Positions 37,385-45,696 of a DNA stretch of 64,000 bases are shown piece by piece. Source of the DNA: Bacillus rhizoplanae (GTDB taxonomy: Bacteria; Bacillota; Bacilli; Bacillales; Bacillaceae_G); NCBI RefSeq assembly GCF_917563915.1, contig NZ_CAKJTI010000008.1:1-64000 (forward strand). The letters are read 5' to 3'. The translations under genes and the position numbers were made by a program. Each line of letters starts with the position of its first letter. Within the stretch, counting starts at the first letter, position 1. The notes beneath the pieces are model-generated. The model saw only the letters and a program-made list of their open reading frames with translations. It searched no databases and was not told where the DNA came from.

Positions 37385-37676
37385 CGGATTCAACTAACTA
37401 GCAGCGGGAAAAATGTCCGCTGCTAGAGGTTTCGCTTTACCCCGCTCTAACGGGCGGTACCTTTATGTATTTCACGATGCAAAACCGCCCGTATGAGCCC
37501 GATTGGTTCAACTAGCTAGCAGCGGGAAAAACGCCCGCTACTAGAAGTTTCACTTTACCCCGCTCTAACGGGCGGTACCTTTATGTATTTCACGATGCAA
37601 AACCGCCCGTATGAGCCCGATTGGTTCAACTAGCTAGCAGCGGGAAAAACGCCCGCTACTAGAAGTTTCACTTTAC
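37385..37676 (-). repeat. Tandem bcr1-like repeats (short variant), 56 + 118 + 118 bp
   Basis: Minus-oriented copies ending in TTTCACTTTAC. The units at 37441-37558 and 37559-37676 are 118 bp long and, as read, identical; a half unit precedes them at 37385. The outer parts match bcr1 (GTTCAAC, CCCGATTGG, CCCGCTCTAACGGGC) but the central TCTTGAGGTGGGGG hairpin is replaced by another segment. The last bases supply the NAD kinase stop codon. Confidence 0.85.
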
Positions 37677-38470
37677 TGATCTGCCACAAAGGAATCACGC
37701 ACTCGTTTCCAAAATGGAAATGGACGAAACCGCACAAATCGAACCCTTTGATTTGCCACTCGGTATTGAATCGATTTAACATCTTGTTGATCCATCGTCA
37801 AATGATCAATTGTAATTTGCAAGTTCATTCCAGTAGCTGGTTTTAACACACACGTATGATGCTTCGGTAATACGAGCGGAGATCCAACTGTACGAAAAAC
37901 TCGATTGTTAATAGACGCCATTTCTGTAATTTGAATGGCTTCCAAGGATGGATGAATAATCGCTCCGCCCAGTGCTTTATTATACGCGGTACTCCCAGAA
38001 GGTGTTGAAATACAAAGACCGTCACCGCGAAATGTTTCAAAGTATTCACCGCGAATTTCTACATCCATAACAAGCGTTCCTTCGTTGCTTTTTACCGTCG
38101 CTTCATTTAGCGCTAAATATTGTGATTCTTTACTTCCATTCATGTAACGAATAATGACCTCTAATAATGGATATTCAACAACTTGAAAAGGCGTTTTCGC
38201 AATCGCAATGACAAGCTTCTCAACTTCTGTTGGTAACCAATCTGCATAAAATCCTAGATGCCCAGTATGTACACCGACAAATGCTGTTTTGTCTAACCGA
38301 TTCTGATAGCAATGAAACGCATGCAGCAATGTTCCATCTCCTCCAACAGAAATTACAATATCTGGCTCTTCTTCATCCATGGTAAATTCAAAATCACGTA
38401 AGTACTCTGTCATCGTACTTGTAAGCGCATTTGATGATTGATCTCCCTTTGACATAATTGCAAATTTCAT
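37673..38470 (-). CDS. nadK: NAD kinase
   Basis: 265 residues, ATG with AAAGGGTG upstream. [15 protein letters not shown] carries the GGDGT ATP-binding motif; NEATVKS (NE motif) and [16 protein letters not shown] follow, all diagnostic of bacterial NAD kinase, which makes NADP. It lies 21 bases after relQ in the same direction, as in the B. subtilis yjbM-yjbN pair. The TAA stop overlaps the TAAAGTGAAAC end of a bcr1-like repeat. Confidence 0.95.
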   Translation of the reverse strand: MKFAIMSKGDQSSNALTSTMTEYLRDFEFTMDEEEPDIVISVGGDGTLLHAFHCYQNRLDKTAFVGVHTGHLGFYADWLPTEVEKLVIAIAKTPFQVVEYPLLEVIIRYMNGSKESQYLALNEATVKSNEGTLVMDVEIRGEYFETFRGDGLCISTPSGSTAYNKALGGAIIHPSLEAIQITEMASINNRVFRTVGSPLVLPKHHTCVLKPATGMNLQITIDHLTMDQQDVKSIQYRVANQRVRFVRFRPFPFWKRVRDSFVADQ

Positions 38471-38491
38471 CGCCCAACACCCTTTAGATTA

Positions 38492-39127
38492 TTATTCTGT
38501 TTCTTTCGCCTCTTGCTTGCGCAAAAAGATCTTTTGTGCTTCTTTGATTTCAAGACGAATCGAAGACATTTCTTCGTCTAATAGATAAGCTGCTTCAGCT
38601 GCGCGCTGCAAACGCACTTTAATATCTTCTGGAAAGCGCCCACGATATTTATAATTTAAAGAATGCTCAATTGTTGCCCAAAAATTCATTGCTAACGTTC
38701 GAATTTGAATTTCAACTAACACTTTTTTCTCCCCACGAATCGTTTGCACAGGATAACTAATGACAACGTGATAGGAACGATATCCACTTTCCTTCTTTTG
38801 TGTCACATAATCGCGTTCTTCCACAAGTTCAAAATCGTTACGTTTTCGTAAAAACTCTACAACTGGCTTAATATCATCAACAAATTGACACATCATACGA
38901 AGCCCAGCAATATCTTGCATTTCTTCCTGCAAACGATCGAGTGGAATATTGCGTTTTGCTGCTTTATCAATAATACTTGCAACAGATTTGACTCTACCTG
39001 TTACAAACTCAATGGGCGAATGTTCAGCCAACATTTCAAACTGAGAACGCATTCCTTTTAATTTTACTTTCAACTCTCCTACAGCTTGATGATAGGGAGC
39101 TAAAAATTCTTCCCAATTTCGATCCAA
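38492..39127 (-). CDS. relQ: Small alarmone synthetase (GTP pyrophosphokinase)
   Basis: 211 residues. TTG at 39127 is chosen because GGTGGTGG lies just upstream and the resulting start (DRNWEEFLAPYHQAVGELK) matches B. subtilis YjbM/RelQ. Synthetase-only RelA/SpoT domain: PIEFVTGRVKSVASI, QDIAGLRMMCQFVDD, ESGYRSYHVV and VEIQIRTLAMNFWATIEH. It makes (p)ppGpp under stress; no hydrolase domain. First gene of the relQ-nadK pair. Confidence 0.93.
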   Translation of the reverse strand: MDRNWEEFLAPYHQAVGELKVKLKGMRSQFEMLAEHSPIEFVTGRVKSVASIIDKAAKRNIPLDRLQEEMQDIAGLRMMCQFVDDIKPVVEFLRKRNDFELVEERDYVTQKKESGYRSYHVVISYPVQTIRGEKKVLVEIQIRTLAMNFWATIEHSLNYKYRGRFPEDIKVRLQRAAEAAYLLDEEMSSIRLEIKEAQKIFLRKQEAKETE

Positions 39128-39160
39128 TGTAACCACCACCAAAACAAATCAGTTTCTTCT

Positions 39161-39269
39161 ATCCCGCTCTAATGGGCAGTATCTTTAAGTGTTTCAGCCC
39201 TTAAGAGCCCGATTGGTTCAACTAACCATCAGTGGGATGAAACGTCCACTGATGGAAGTTTCACTTTAC
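39161..39269 (-). repeat. bcr1-like repeat, short variant
   Basis: Minus orientation: CCCGCTCTAATGGGC, GAGCCCGATTGG, CATCAGTGG/CCACTGATG hairpin, TTTCACTTTAC. Same central segment class as the copies at 37385 and 40419. Its right end provides the TAA of the UPF0738 gene. Confidence 0.85.
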
Positions 39270-39637
39270 AGAAACACTTTTTCTACTGCACTTACGAGTT
39301 CCTCACCGTAATTCGCATTTCCTTCGATATTTTCAATTAAATATTCCAATTCTTCTTTCATTTGTTCTAACTCGATTTCAACGTCATGAATACGAACAAA
39401 CATTGTTTCATCGTTCTTCATCGCATTTTTTAAATCTTCCCAGCACGTATGCGGGATACTCACGTAAATAAAAGAGGTTTCATTCTCTAAAATATATAAA
39501 AATGATAAATTGTCTGAATCTACAAGTACGTGACTACGTGCCTTTAAACCGTCTACACGTAGCTCTGTATTTTCCGCACAAAAAATAAGAGCATCTTCTC
39601 TTTTTTCTACGCTCTTAACTTGAATTTTATTTTGCAT
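39266..39637 (-). CDS. UPF0738 family protein (YjbL-like)
   Basis: 123 residues, ATG with GGAGGAG nine bases upstream. No signal peptide; mixed alpha/beta with an acidic helical second half (EIELEQMKEELEYLIENIEG). Position between relQ and the CYTH gene corresponds to B. subtilis yjbL. Function unknown. The stop codon TAA is formed at the junction with a bcr1-like repeat, so the extreme C-terminus (SAVEKVFL) may have been altered by the insertion. Confidence 0.8.
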   Translation of the reverse strand: MQNKIQVKSVEKREDALIFCAENTELRVDGLKARSHVLVDSDNLSFLYILENETSFIYVSIPHTCWEDLKNAMKNDETMFVRIHDVEIELEQMKEELEYLIENIEGNANYGEELVSAVEKVFL

Positions 39638-39780
39638 GCTTTAACTCCTCCATATCATACTTCCTGTCATAATCAACACTTTTATTGTAACATAACATAC
39701 AACGAAACAAATAAAACATTGAATGAAATTTAGGAAAAAGCGATAATGAGTACCAGATATTTCACAAAAGGAGAGCGCAT

Positions 39781-40359
39781 ATGCAGCAAGAAATTGAAAT
39801 CGAATTTAAAAACATGGTCACAAAAGAGGAATTCCATTCTTTATGTCAGGCATTTTCTATTACAACATTCGCAAAACAAGTAAATCACTATTTCGAAACG
39901 CCTACATTTTCATTAAAAAATGCTGGCTCTGCACTTCGTATTCGTTGTAAAAATAATACTTATACACTAACACTAAAACAACCGGCAGAGATTGGATTGT
40001 TAGAGACGCATCAAACTTTAACAGAAGAAGAAGCTAAAATAATGATTGAAACAAATAGGTTAATCAAGGGAGCTGTTTCCAAGCAATTAGAAACCCTACA
40101 AATTCCTGTTTCTTCATTACAATACATGGGAAGCTTAACAACAGAGCGAGCAGAAACAACATTTGAAGGCGGTACCCTCGTATTCGATCATAGTTTTTAT
40201 TACGAACATGATGATTATGAACTTGAATACGAAGTAAGCGATGAACAGGCTGGACAAGCAGCATTTGCTTCTTTATTAAAAGAACATAATATTCCTACCA
40301 GACATACAAAAAACAAAGTGCAACGCTTTTTTCTTGCCAAAGGCCAAAAAGAACAATAA
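39781..40359 (+). CDS. CYTH domain protein (YjbK-like)
   Basis: 192 residues, ATG with AAAGGAGAG upstream. Starts EIEIEFK, the ExExK signature of CYTH (adenylate cyclase IV/thiamine triphosphatase) enzymes. Further basic and acidic residues line a predicted beta-barrel tunnel (LRIRCKNN, TLTLKQPA, ERAETTFE, ELEYEVSD). These enzymes act on triphosphates with divalent metals; the substrate of YjbK is not certain. Divergent from UPF0738. Confidence 0.88.
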   Translation: MQQEIEIEFKNMVTKEEFHSLCQAFSITTFAKQVNHYFETPTFSLKNAGSALRIRCKNNTYTLTLKQPAEIGLLETHQTLTEEEAKIMIETNRLIKGAVSKQLETLQIPVSSLQYMGSLTTERAETTFEGGTLVFDHSFYYEHDDYELEYEVSDEQAGQAAFASLLKEHNIPTRHTKNKVQRFFLAKGQKEQ

Positions 40360-40418
40360 ACTAGCAAAGGATTGATTAAGAGCTATTTATTTGCTCTTCG
40401 TGACAATCCGTTGCTACA

Positions 40419-40539
40419 ATAAAGTGAAACTTCCTTCTAGGATGCTTTTCTCTAGAAGGTTAGTTGAACCAATCGGGTTCTTATGGGCAGTTTTGCATCA
40501 TGGAACACCTAAAGATACTGCCCATTAGAGCGGGATAAA
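40419..40539 (+). repeat. bcr1-like repeat, short variant
   Basis: Left end ATAAAGTGAAAC; first hairpin replaced by CCTTCTAG/CTAGAAGG; centre as in the 37385 copies; right end GAGCGGGATAAA, which is also the start of the next copy. Confidence 0.8.
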
Positions 40540-40685
40540 GTCAAACTTCCATCAGTGGACGCTTTGTCCCACTGATGGTTAATTGAACCAATCGGGCACA
40601 GTTCGCAGTTAGCCCCTATCTCCTTTGAATGATTTCTCATGAAATTAAGGTGGAGACCTTACTGCCTACAAGTAGCGGGATAGAT
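40535..40685 (+). repeat. bcr1-like repeat, long variant, diverged
   Basis: Shares the GGGATAAAG junction with the preceding copy. Contains CATCAGTGG/CCACTGATG, then GCAGTTAGCCCC ... AAGGTGGAGA and AGTAGCGGGATA. Two elements in head-to-tail contact. Confidence 0.75.
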
Positions 40686-40715
40686 ATACATTTGATGGAA
40701 AAAGGAGTTACAAGG

Positions 40716-41111
40716 ATGAACAAGCAACCAACGACACCATTTGAAGCAATTGGCGGTGAACAAGGCATTGCAAAATTAGTCGATACATTTTATTCCTATG
40801 TCAGTAAACACCCTGACTTATCTCCCATCTTCCCAGACGATTTAACAGAAACTGCTAGGAAGCAAAAACAATTTTTAACACAATATTTAGGAGGACCAAG
40901 CCTTTATACAGAAGAGCATGGTCACCCAATGTTACGTGCTCGTCATTTGCCGTTCGAAATTACACCGAAACGCGCAAAAGCTTGGCTCTCGTGTATGGAA
41001 CAAGCGATGGATGATACCGATGTACACGGACCGATTCGTGATTTTGTATTTGAACGTTTGACGTTAACGGCGCAGCACATGGTCAATACTCCCGAAACAG
41101 GTGAAGCTTAA
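40716..41111 (+). CDS. Truncated hemoglobin (YjbI-like)
   Basis: 131 residues from ATG at 40716 (AAAGGAG upstream). Group II truncated globin: [20 protein letters not shown], the [11 protein letters not shown] turn, QYLGGPSLY and [11 protein letters not shown] with the proximal heme His. A C-terminal RLTLTAQHM helix. It binds oxygen or handles NO/peroxide. It overlaps spxH by one base (TAATG), matching the B. subtilis yjbI-yjbH pair. Confidence 0.9.
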   Translation: MNKQPTTPFEAIGGEQGIAKLVDTFYSYVSKHPDLSPIFPDDLTETARKQKQFLTQYLGGPSLYTEEHGHPMLRARHLPFEITPKRAKAWLSCMEQAMDDTDVHGPIRDFVFERLTLTAQHMVNTPETGEA

Positions 41112-42004
41112 TGGAAAAACAGGAAGCAAAACATATTGCATCAATCTCGCCTTCCAAATGTGAGCCTAAGTCTGTAGAAGCATATTTATTTATTGATCCA
41201 CTTTGCAAAGATTGTTGGGATATCGAGCCATTGATGATTAAACTATGGCTCGAATATGGAAAATATTTTTCACTCCGTCACATTGTTACCGGTAAGGTAG
41301 AAGGGGCCATCTCCCCATCACACAAATGGAATAAACCTGCTAATATTCGATTTGTGTGGGAAAAAACAACAAGTTTACACGGATTTTCTTGCGACGGAAA
41401 AGTATATACGCACGGGGCTTCATCAACTCCGTATATAACTTCGCTTGCCATTAAGGCGGCAGAATTACAAGGTCGAAAAGCAGGTTCGAAATTTTTACGA
41501 AAACTTCAAGAATCCATTTTACTTGAAAATATATCAAAGCCAGATATGGATATGCTGCTTATATGTGCGAAACAAAGCGGAATTGATATTGAAGAATTTA
41601 AACAAGATTTACATTCTGTCAGTGCCGCAAAAGCATTTCAATGTGATTTGAAATTTACAAATGAAATGCACATTACAGAAATCCCTTCTCTCGTTTTCTT
41701 TCATGCTAATTCAAATGAAGAAGGAATTAAAATTGCTGGTATTTATTCTTACGATGTATATGTACAAGTATTAAAAGAAATTGTGAAAGAAGAAATTGAA
41801 CCACAACCACTTCCTTCTCTAGAAGTATTACTAGAGCAAGTTCAATTTATGTCAACAAAAGAAATTGCCTTTATTTATAATTACTCTCAAAATGAAATAG
41901 AACGAGAAATGAAAAAATTGCTACTGAAAAGAAAAGTACGCATGGTTGATACAAAACGAGAGCGTTATTGGAAATGGATTACAAAAGAAAACGACCTGGT
42001 GTAA
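41111..42004 (+). CDS. spxH: Spx adaptor protein (ClpXP adaptor YjbH/SpxH)
   Basis: 297 residues, ATG overlapping the globin stop codon. DsbA-like domain beginning [17 protein letters not shown] with the CxxC-like CKDC site, then LRHIVTGK and [10 protein letters not shown]. The C-terminal HTH-like tail ([22 protein letters not shown]) is the part expected to contact Spx. It delivers Spx to ClpXP; spx itself is at 51500. Strong terminator follows. Confidence 0.92.
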   Translation: MEKQEAKHIASISPSKCEPKSVEAYLFIDPLCKDCWDIEPLMIKLWLEYGKYFSLRHIVTGKVEGAISPSHKWNKPANIRFVWEKTTSLHGFSCDGKVYTHGASSTPYITSLAIKAAELQGRKAGSKFLRKLQESILLENISKPDMDMLLICAKQSGIDIEEFKQDLHSVSAAKAFQCDLKFTNEMHITEIPSLVFFHANSNEEGIKIAGIYSYDVYVQVLKEIVKEEIEPQPLPSLEVLLEQVQFMSTKEIAFIYNYSQNEIEREMKKLLLKRKVRMVDTKRERYWKWITKENDLV

Positions 42005-42024
42005 AACACCAGGTCGTTTTCTTT
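41987..42024 (+). terminator. Terminator of yjbI-spxH
   Basis: GAAAACGACCTGGTG pairs perfectly with CACCAGGTCGTTTTC over a five-base loop. Confidence 0.9.
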
Positions 42025-42220
42025 ACGGCTTATAAAAATATTAAAGGGGATGGGAGAAATTTCACGTTCAAACAAAGGGGTATATGTTTGTATGTGAATT
42101 CGTTCACGTTTATTATATTACAAGATTCGACGTCAGATGACAACCCTTTTTGTCGAATTTCACATTTCTGTCACATTCTAAACGTTTTCATTTCGGAATA
42201 TAGTATATAAAGAGTATTTG

Positions 42221-42272
42221 TCCCGCTATTCGCGGGCAGTAAGACCCCCACTGATGGAAGTTTCACTTTATA
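42221..42272 (-). repeat. bcr1-like repeat, internally deleted
   Basis: CCCGCTATTCGCGGGCAGTAAGA is joined directly to CCCCACTGATGG and the TTTCACTTTAT end, so about 100 bp of the middle are missing. It abuts the ribosome binding site of the small gene at 42285. Confidence 0.75.
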
Positions 42273-42284
42273 GGAGGGTTTCCA

Positions 42285-42458
42285 TTGAAAAAATCCCATC
42301 TTTTATTATTTATTTGTATCGTCTTCCTCTTCTTTTGTTTATACGTCCTATCATTGTTACAAGTATTCCCACTAATTTTATCACTTCCCCTTTTATTTGG
42401 AGCAATCGTATTGGCTGTATCATACTTCAATAACCAAAAGCGATTTAAAGGATTTTAA
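42285..42458 (+). CDS. Small two-helix membrane protein, 57 residues
   Basis: TTG start with TAGGAGGG seven bases upstream. Translation begins MKKSHLLLFICIVFLFFCLY; hydrophobic stretches at about residues 5-25 and 28-48 with a short basic tail ending QKRFKGF. Stop at 42458, followed two bases later by a terminator. No family recognised. Its clean ribosome binding site and terminator suggest a real gene; it lies between spxH and pepF. Confidence 0.7.
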   Translation: MKKSHLLLFICIVFLFFCLYVLSLLQVFPLILSLPLLFGAIVLAVSYFNNQKRFKGF

Positions 42459-42460
42459 AC

Positions 42461-42492
42461 AAAAACGAGAGTCATACGACTCTCGTTTTTTC
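42461..42492. terminator. Bidirectional terminator
   Basis: AAAAACGAGAGTC pairs with GACTCTCGTTTTT. It serves the small membrane gene and pepF. Confidence 0.9.
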
Positions 42493-44318
42493 TACTTCTC
42501 TTCAAATAGAAGTGCTTCTAATTCATTTAATTTCTCTTCAAATACTTGCATTGCTTCTTTTACAGGCTCTGATGACGTCATATCAACACCAGCTTTTTTC
42601 AATACTTCAATCGGATAGTCAGAGCTTCCTGCTTTCAAGAACTCATTAATGTAACGTTCTACTGCTGGCTTACCTTCTTCTAAAATTTGTTTTGATAAGG
42701 CAGTTGCTGCACTAAAGCCTGTTGCATATTGATATACATAATAATTGTAGTAGAAATGCGGAATACGAGACCACTCTAAACCAATTTCTTTATCGATGGC
42801 TAAACTATCACCGAAATACTTTTTATTTAGCTCATAGTAAATTTCCGTTAACATATCTGGTGTTACTGCATGACCTTCTTGCACTTTTTGATGAATAACG
42901 TGTTCAAACTCAGCAAACATTGTTTGACGGAATACTGTACCGCGGAAACCTTCTAAATAATGATTTAATAAGTATAGACGCTTCTTCTTATCATCTGTCG
43001 TTTTTAATAAATAATCATTTAGAAGTGCTTCATTACATGTAGACGCTACCTCTGCAACGAAAATTGAATAATCCCCGTACACATAAGGCTGCGTTTTTCT
43101 TGTATAGTAACTATGCACAGAATGACCAAATTCGTGAGCAAGCGTAAATAAATTATTTACATTATCATGCCAGTTCATTAAAACGTATGGATTTGTTCCA
43201 TAAGCACCAGATGAATAAGCACCGCTTCGCTTCCCTTTATTTTCATATACATCTACCCAGCGATTTTCGTAAGCTTCTTTTAAAATATCAACATACTCTT
43301 CCCCAAGTACATTTAATGATTGTAATAATATATCTTGCGCTTCTTTATATGTTACGTTCATTTTCACTTCTGGTACGAGCGGTGTATATAAATCATACAT
43401 GTGCAATTCTTCTAATCCAAGTGCTCGTTTACGGATATCGATGTAACGATGTAATAAATGTAAGTTTTCATTTACTGTTTCCACAAGCTGATCATAAACA
43501 GACTCAGGAATATTATTATTGCTCAGTGCAGATTGGCGAGCAGAATCATACTTACGAACATTCCCATAAAAATTATTTCGTTTAATTGCACCATTTAATG
43601 TACTTGCAAATGTATTCTTATACTTCCCATACGTTTCATATACAGCATGAAAAGCATCATGGCGAACGCGACGATCATCACTTTCTAAAAATTGAATGTA
43701 GCGGCCATGAGTCACTTCTACCTCTTCCCCATTTTCATCTTGAATAGATGGAAACTTTAAATCGGCGTTATTTAATATACCAAATGTATTACTAGATGCA
43801 CCCATAACTTCAGAAGCCTGAGCTAATAACGCTTCTTCCGCTTCTGATAATACGTGAGAACGCTGACGTGTAATTTCCTCTAATGCATGCTCATACACTT
43901 TTAACTCTTTATTTTCTTGTAAAAATGATCGCAATGTCTCTTCTGAAATCGTTAAAATTTCCGGAACAATGTACGCCATACTACTTGATACTTGTGAATA
44001 TAAACTTGTTGCACGGTCATTTAACGCTTGATAAGATGAATTTGTTGTATCTTGGTCGTAGCGCATATGTGCGTATGTATACAATTTACCAAGGCGCATC
44101 GATACTTCATCTTCATACTGCAGCGTTTCTAACAACGCATTTGCCGATTCTCCAAGCTTTCCTTTAAATTCCGTAAGTTTTGGTAGTAACTCTTTCACCG
44201 CTTGAAATTCCGTCTCCCACTCTGCATCCGTTTGGAAAATATCTTCTAAGCGCCATGTGTTTTCTACTTCAACTTCACTACGTGCTGGCAGTGCTCTTAC
44301 TGTTTTTTGTTCAGCCAT
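42492..44318 (-). CDS. pepF: Oligoendopeptidase F
   Basis: 608 residues from ATG at 44318 (AAGGAGGG eight bases upstream; an in-frame ATG at 44339 lacks a site). M3-family zinc peptidase: TLAHEFGHSVHSYY contains HEFGH, with the downstream Glu in FVAEVASTCNEALL. A long helical N-terminal half closes over the active site. It cleaves short peptides in the cytoplasm. Position next to coiA as in B. subtilis yjbG. Confidence 0.95.
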   Translation of the reverse strand: MAEQKTVRALPARSEVEVENTWRLEDIFQTDAEWETEFQAVKELLPKLTEFKGKLGESANALLETLQYEDEVSMRLGKLYTYAHMRYDQDTTNSSYQALNDRATSLYSQVSSSMAYIVPEILTISEETLRSFLQENKELKVYEHALEEITRQRSHVLSEAEEALLAQASEVMGASSNTFGILNNADLKFPSIQDENGEEVEVTHGRYIQFLESDDRRVRHDAFHAVYETYGKYKNTFASTLNGAIKRNNFYGNVRKYDSARQSALSNNNIPESVYDQLVETVNENLHLLHRYIDIRKRALGLEELHMYDLYTPLVPEVKMNVTYKEAQDILLQSLNVLGEEYVDILKEAYENRWVDVYENKGKRSGAYSSGAYGTNPYVLMNWHDNVNNLFTLAHEFGHSVHSYYTRKTQPYVYGDYSIFVAEVASTCNEALLNDYLLKTTDDKKKRLYLLNHYLEGFRGTVFRQTMFAEFEHVIHQKVQEGHAVTPDMLTEIYYELNKKYFGDSLAIDKEIGLEWSRIPHFYYNYYVYQYATGFSAATALSKQILEEGKPAVERYINEFLKAGSSDYPIEVLKKAGVDMTSSEPVKEAMQVFEEKLNELEALLFEEK

Positions 44319-44364
44319 GTGTAAACCCTCCTTATTCATATCTCCTAGTACAATTCGATTCTTC

Positions 44365-45606
44365 TTATGTAATTCCTTCCGGGTACTTTTTTATTATATC
44401 CGTTTTCTCTTTACTCATGTTATACTTTGCTTCCACAAGCATAAGAGCTTCTGTTAAAAATAAGCGATCAAACTTCTGTATCTCTTTTTCTGTTTTTGGC
44501 ACAAAAAAACATCGTACTTTTCGATATTTGTAAACGTCAACTTCCTCAATATTCCCAATTAGACATAAAAACCGCATATATTCTCTCACTGCTTGTTGCC
44601 AAAATGCTTGTGGAAAATACGGTAGTAACCGTCTATGAATCGCTCTGTGCCTCTCAACATACTGAAAAATGGTATGCAATGAAAAATATTCTCCTACCGT
44701 AAATTTGCCTAATAGCTCAATTAAAATGTAAGCTTGCCATATGAAAGAATGAGTACGAAATGCCAGAAGCGATGGTAAAGGAACACCAATTTCAGCAGGA
44801 AAACAAGATGGGGATATATGATGATGATAAAGAAGCTCTAAAAAGGAGCGCTCACTCCGATTCCACATATGAATACCATTTGCCCGGAGGCGCTGTTTTT
44901 TATTCATCCACTCTTTTTCTAAACATTGGATTGATATAGGTGATGTTGTAAGAAGAGTTGTTAATGTAGTCGTATGAAGCGGAAAATAAATTGCATGTGA
45001 AAAAACGATAGACGAGGAAAAAGGTAAAAGAAGATTGCATTTAAAAAAAGCTTTTGCATCAGGACAAAAATAAAGGAGATAAGGGCTTGAATGATATTGC
45101 ACACAGCAGGAGTGAAAAGAAGAAAGCGACATCCAATATGTTGCATGACGTTTTAACTGATTCCCTCCCAAAATCCATAATATTTGAATTCCTTCTTTCC
45201 AATACCCTTTCGTTCGTTTTAACAGCTGCTCTGCTGATAAAGTTGAACATTGATATTCAATAGCGATTTGTCGATTACCAATTGTTACAAACAAGTCCGG
45301 TCGCTGCTGAATTGTGGCCAAATAATGCTCGATTTTGATAGAACAAACTTGTGACTGCAGCCATCTATATAACTGCTCTTTCCCCCGTAAGTGGTACGCC
45401 GATTCATTTTCAAGCTCGATTTTACAGCTATGTGATTTTTTATGAGCGAAATGCCACTGTTTTTGTTTTCCCAATTTCAGCTGTACTTCTAAGTGACAAA
45501 TGGGACAGAAAAAGCGCTCATTCTTCCGTAGCATAGTGAGCTGTTTTTCCTTCCATCCATGAAGAAGATGAATTTCTTCCCCATTTTCTCTCTTTGCAAC
45601 AAACAT
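44365..45606 (-). CDS. coiA: Competence protein CoiA-like
   Basis: 413 residues from ATG at 45606. N-terminal zinc-finger-like FFCPICHLEVQLKLGKQKQWHFAHKK (CxxC and HFAH), then a nuclease-like centre (IEYQCSTLSAEQLLKRTKGYWK) with the ExQ motif and a variable C-terminus, as in CoiA. CoiA promotes recombination during transformation. The gene sits between pepF and cls, as yjbF does in B. subtilis. Confidence 0.88.
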   Translation of the reverse strand: MFVAKRENGEEIHLLHGWKEKQLTMLRKNERFFCPICHLEVQLKLGKQKQWHFAHKKSHSCKIELENESAYHLRGKEQLYRWLQSQVCSIKIEHYLATIQQRPDLFVTIGNRQIAIEYQCSTLSAEQLLKRTKGYWKEGIQILWILGGNQLKRHATYWMSLSSFHSCCVQYHSSPYLLYFCPDAKAFFKCNLLLPFSSSIVFSHAIYFPLHTTTLTTLLTTSPISIQCLEKEWMNKKQRLRANGIHMWNRSERSFLELLYHHHISPSCFPAEIGVPLPSLLAFRTHSFIWQAYILIELLGKFTVGEYFSLHTIFQYVERHRAIHRRLLPYFPQAFWQQAVREYMRFLCLIGNIEEVDVYKYRKVRCFFVPKTEKEIQKFDRLFLTEALMLVEAKYNMSKEKTDIIKKYPEGIT

Positions 45607-45672
45607 CAAATCACTCCCTTTCTTCCGTATGGACTATTCTACAATGACGAGCGAATTCCTGCTGTAATGAAA

Positions 45673-45696
45673 AAAGACTCATTTCCATGAGTCTTT
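45673..45696 (-). terminator. Weak terminator at the end of cls
   Basis: AAAGACTCAT pairs with ATGAGTCTTT over four bases; on the minus strand it is followed by TTTTCATTACAG. Confidence 0.6.

Noticed and set aside
37385-37676. 118-bp repeats as CRISPR or attachment sites
   Set aside because: They are tandem copies of a dispersed hairpin element with no spacers.
43187-43585. 132-codon frame antisense to pepF
   Set aside because: Shadow of a well-supported gene, no ribosome binding site.
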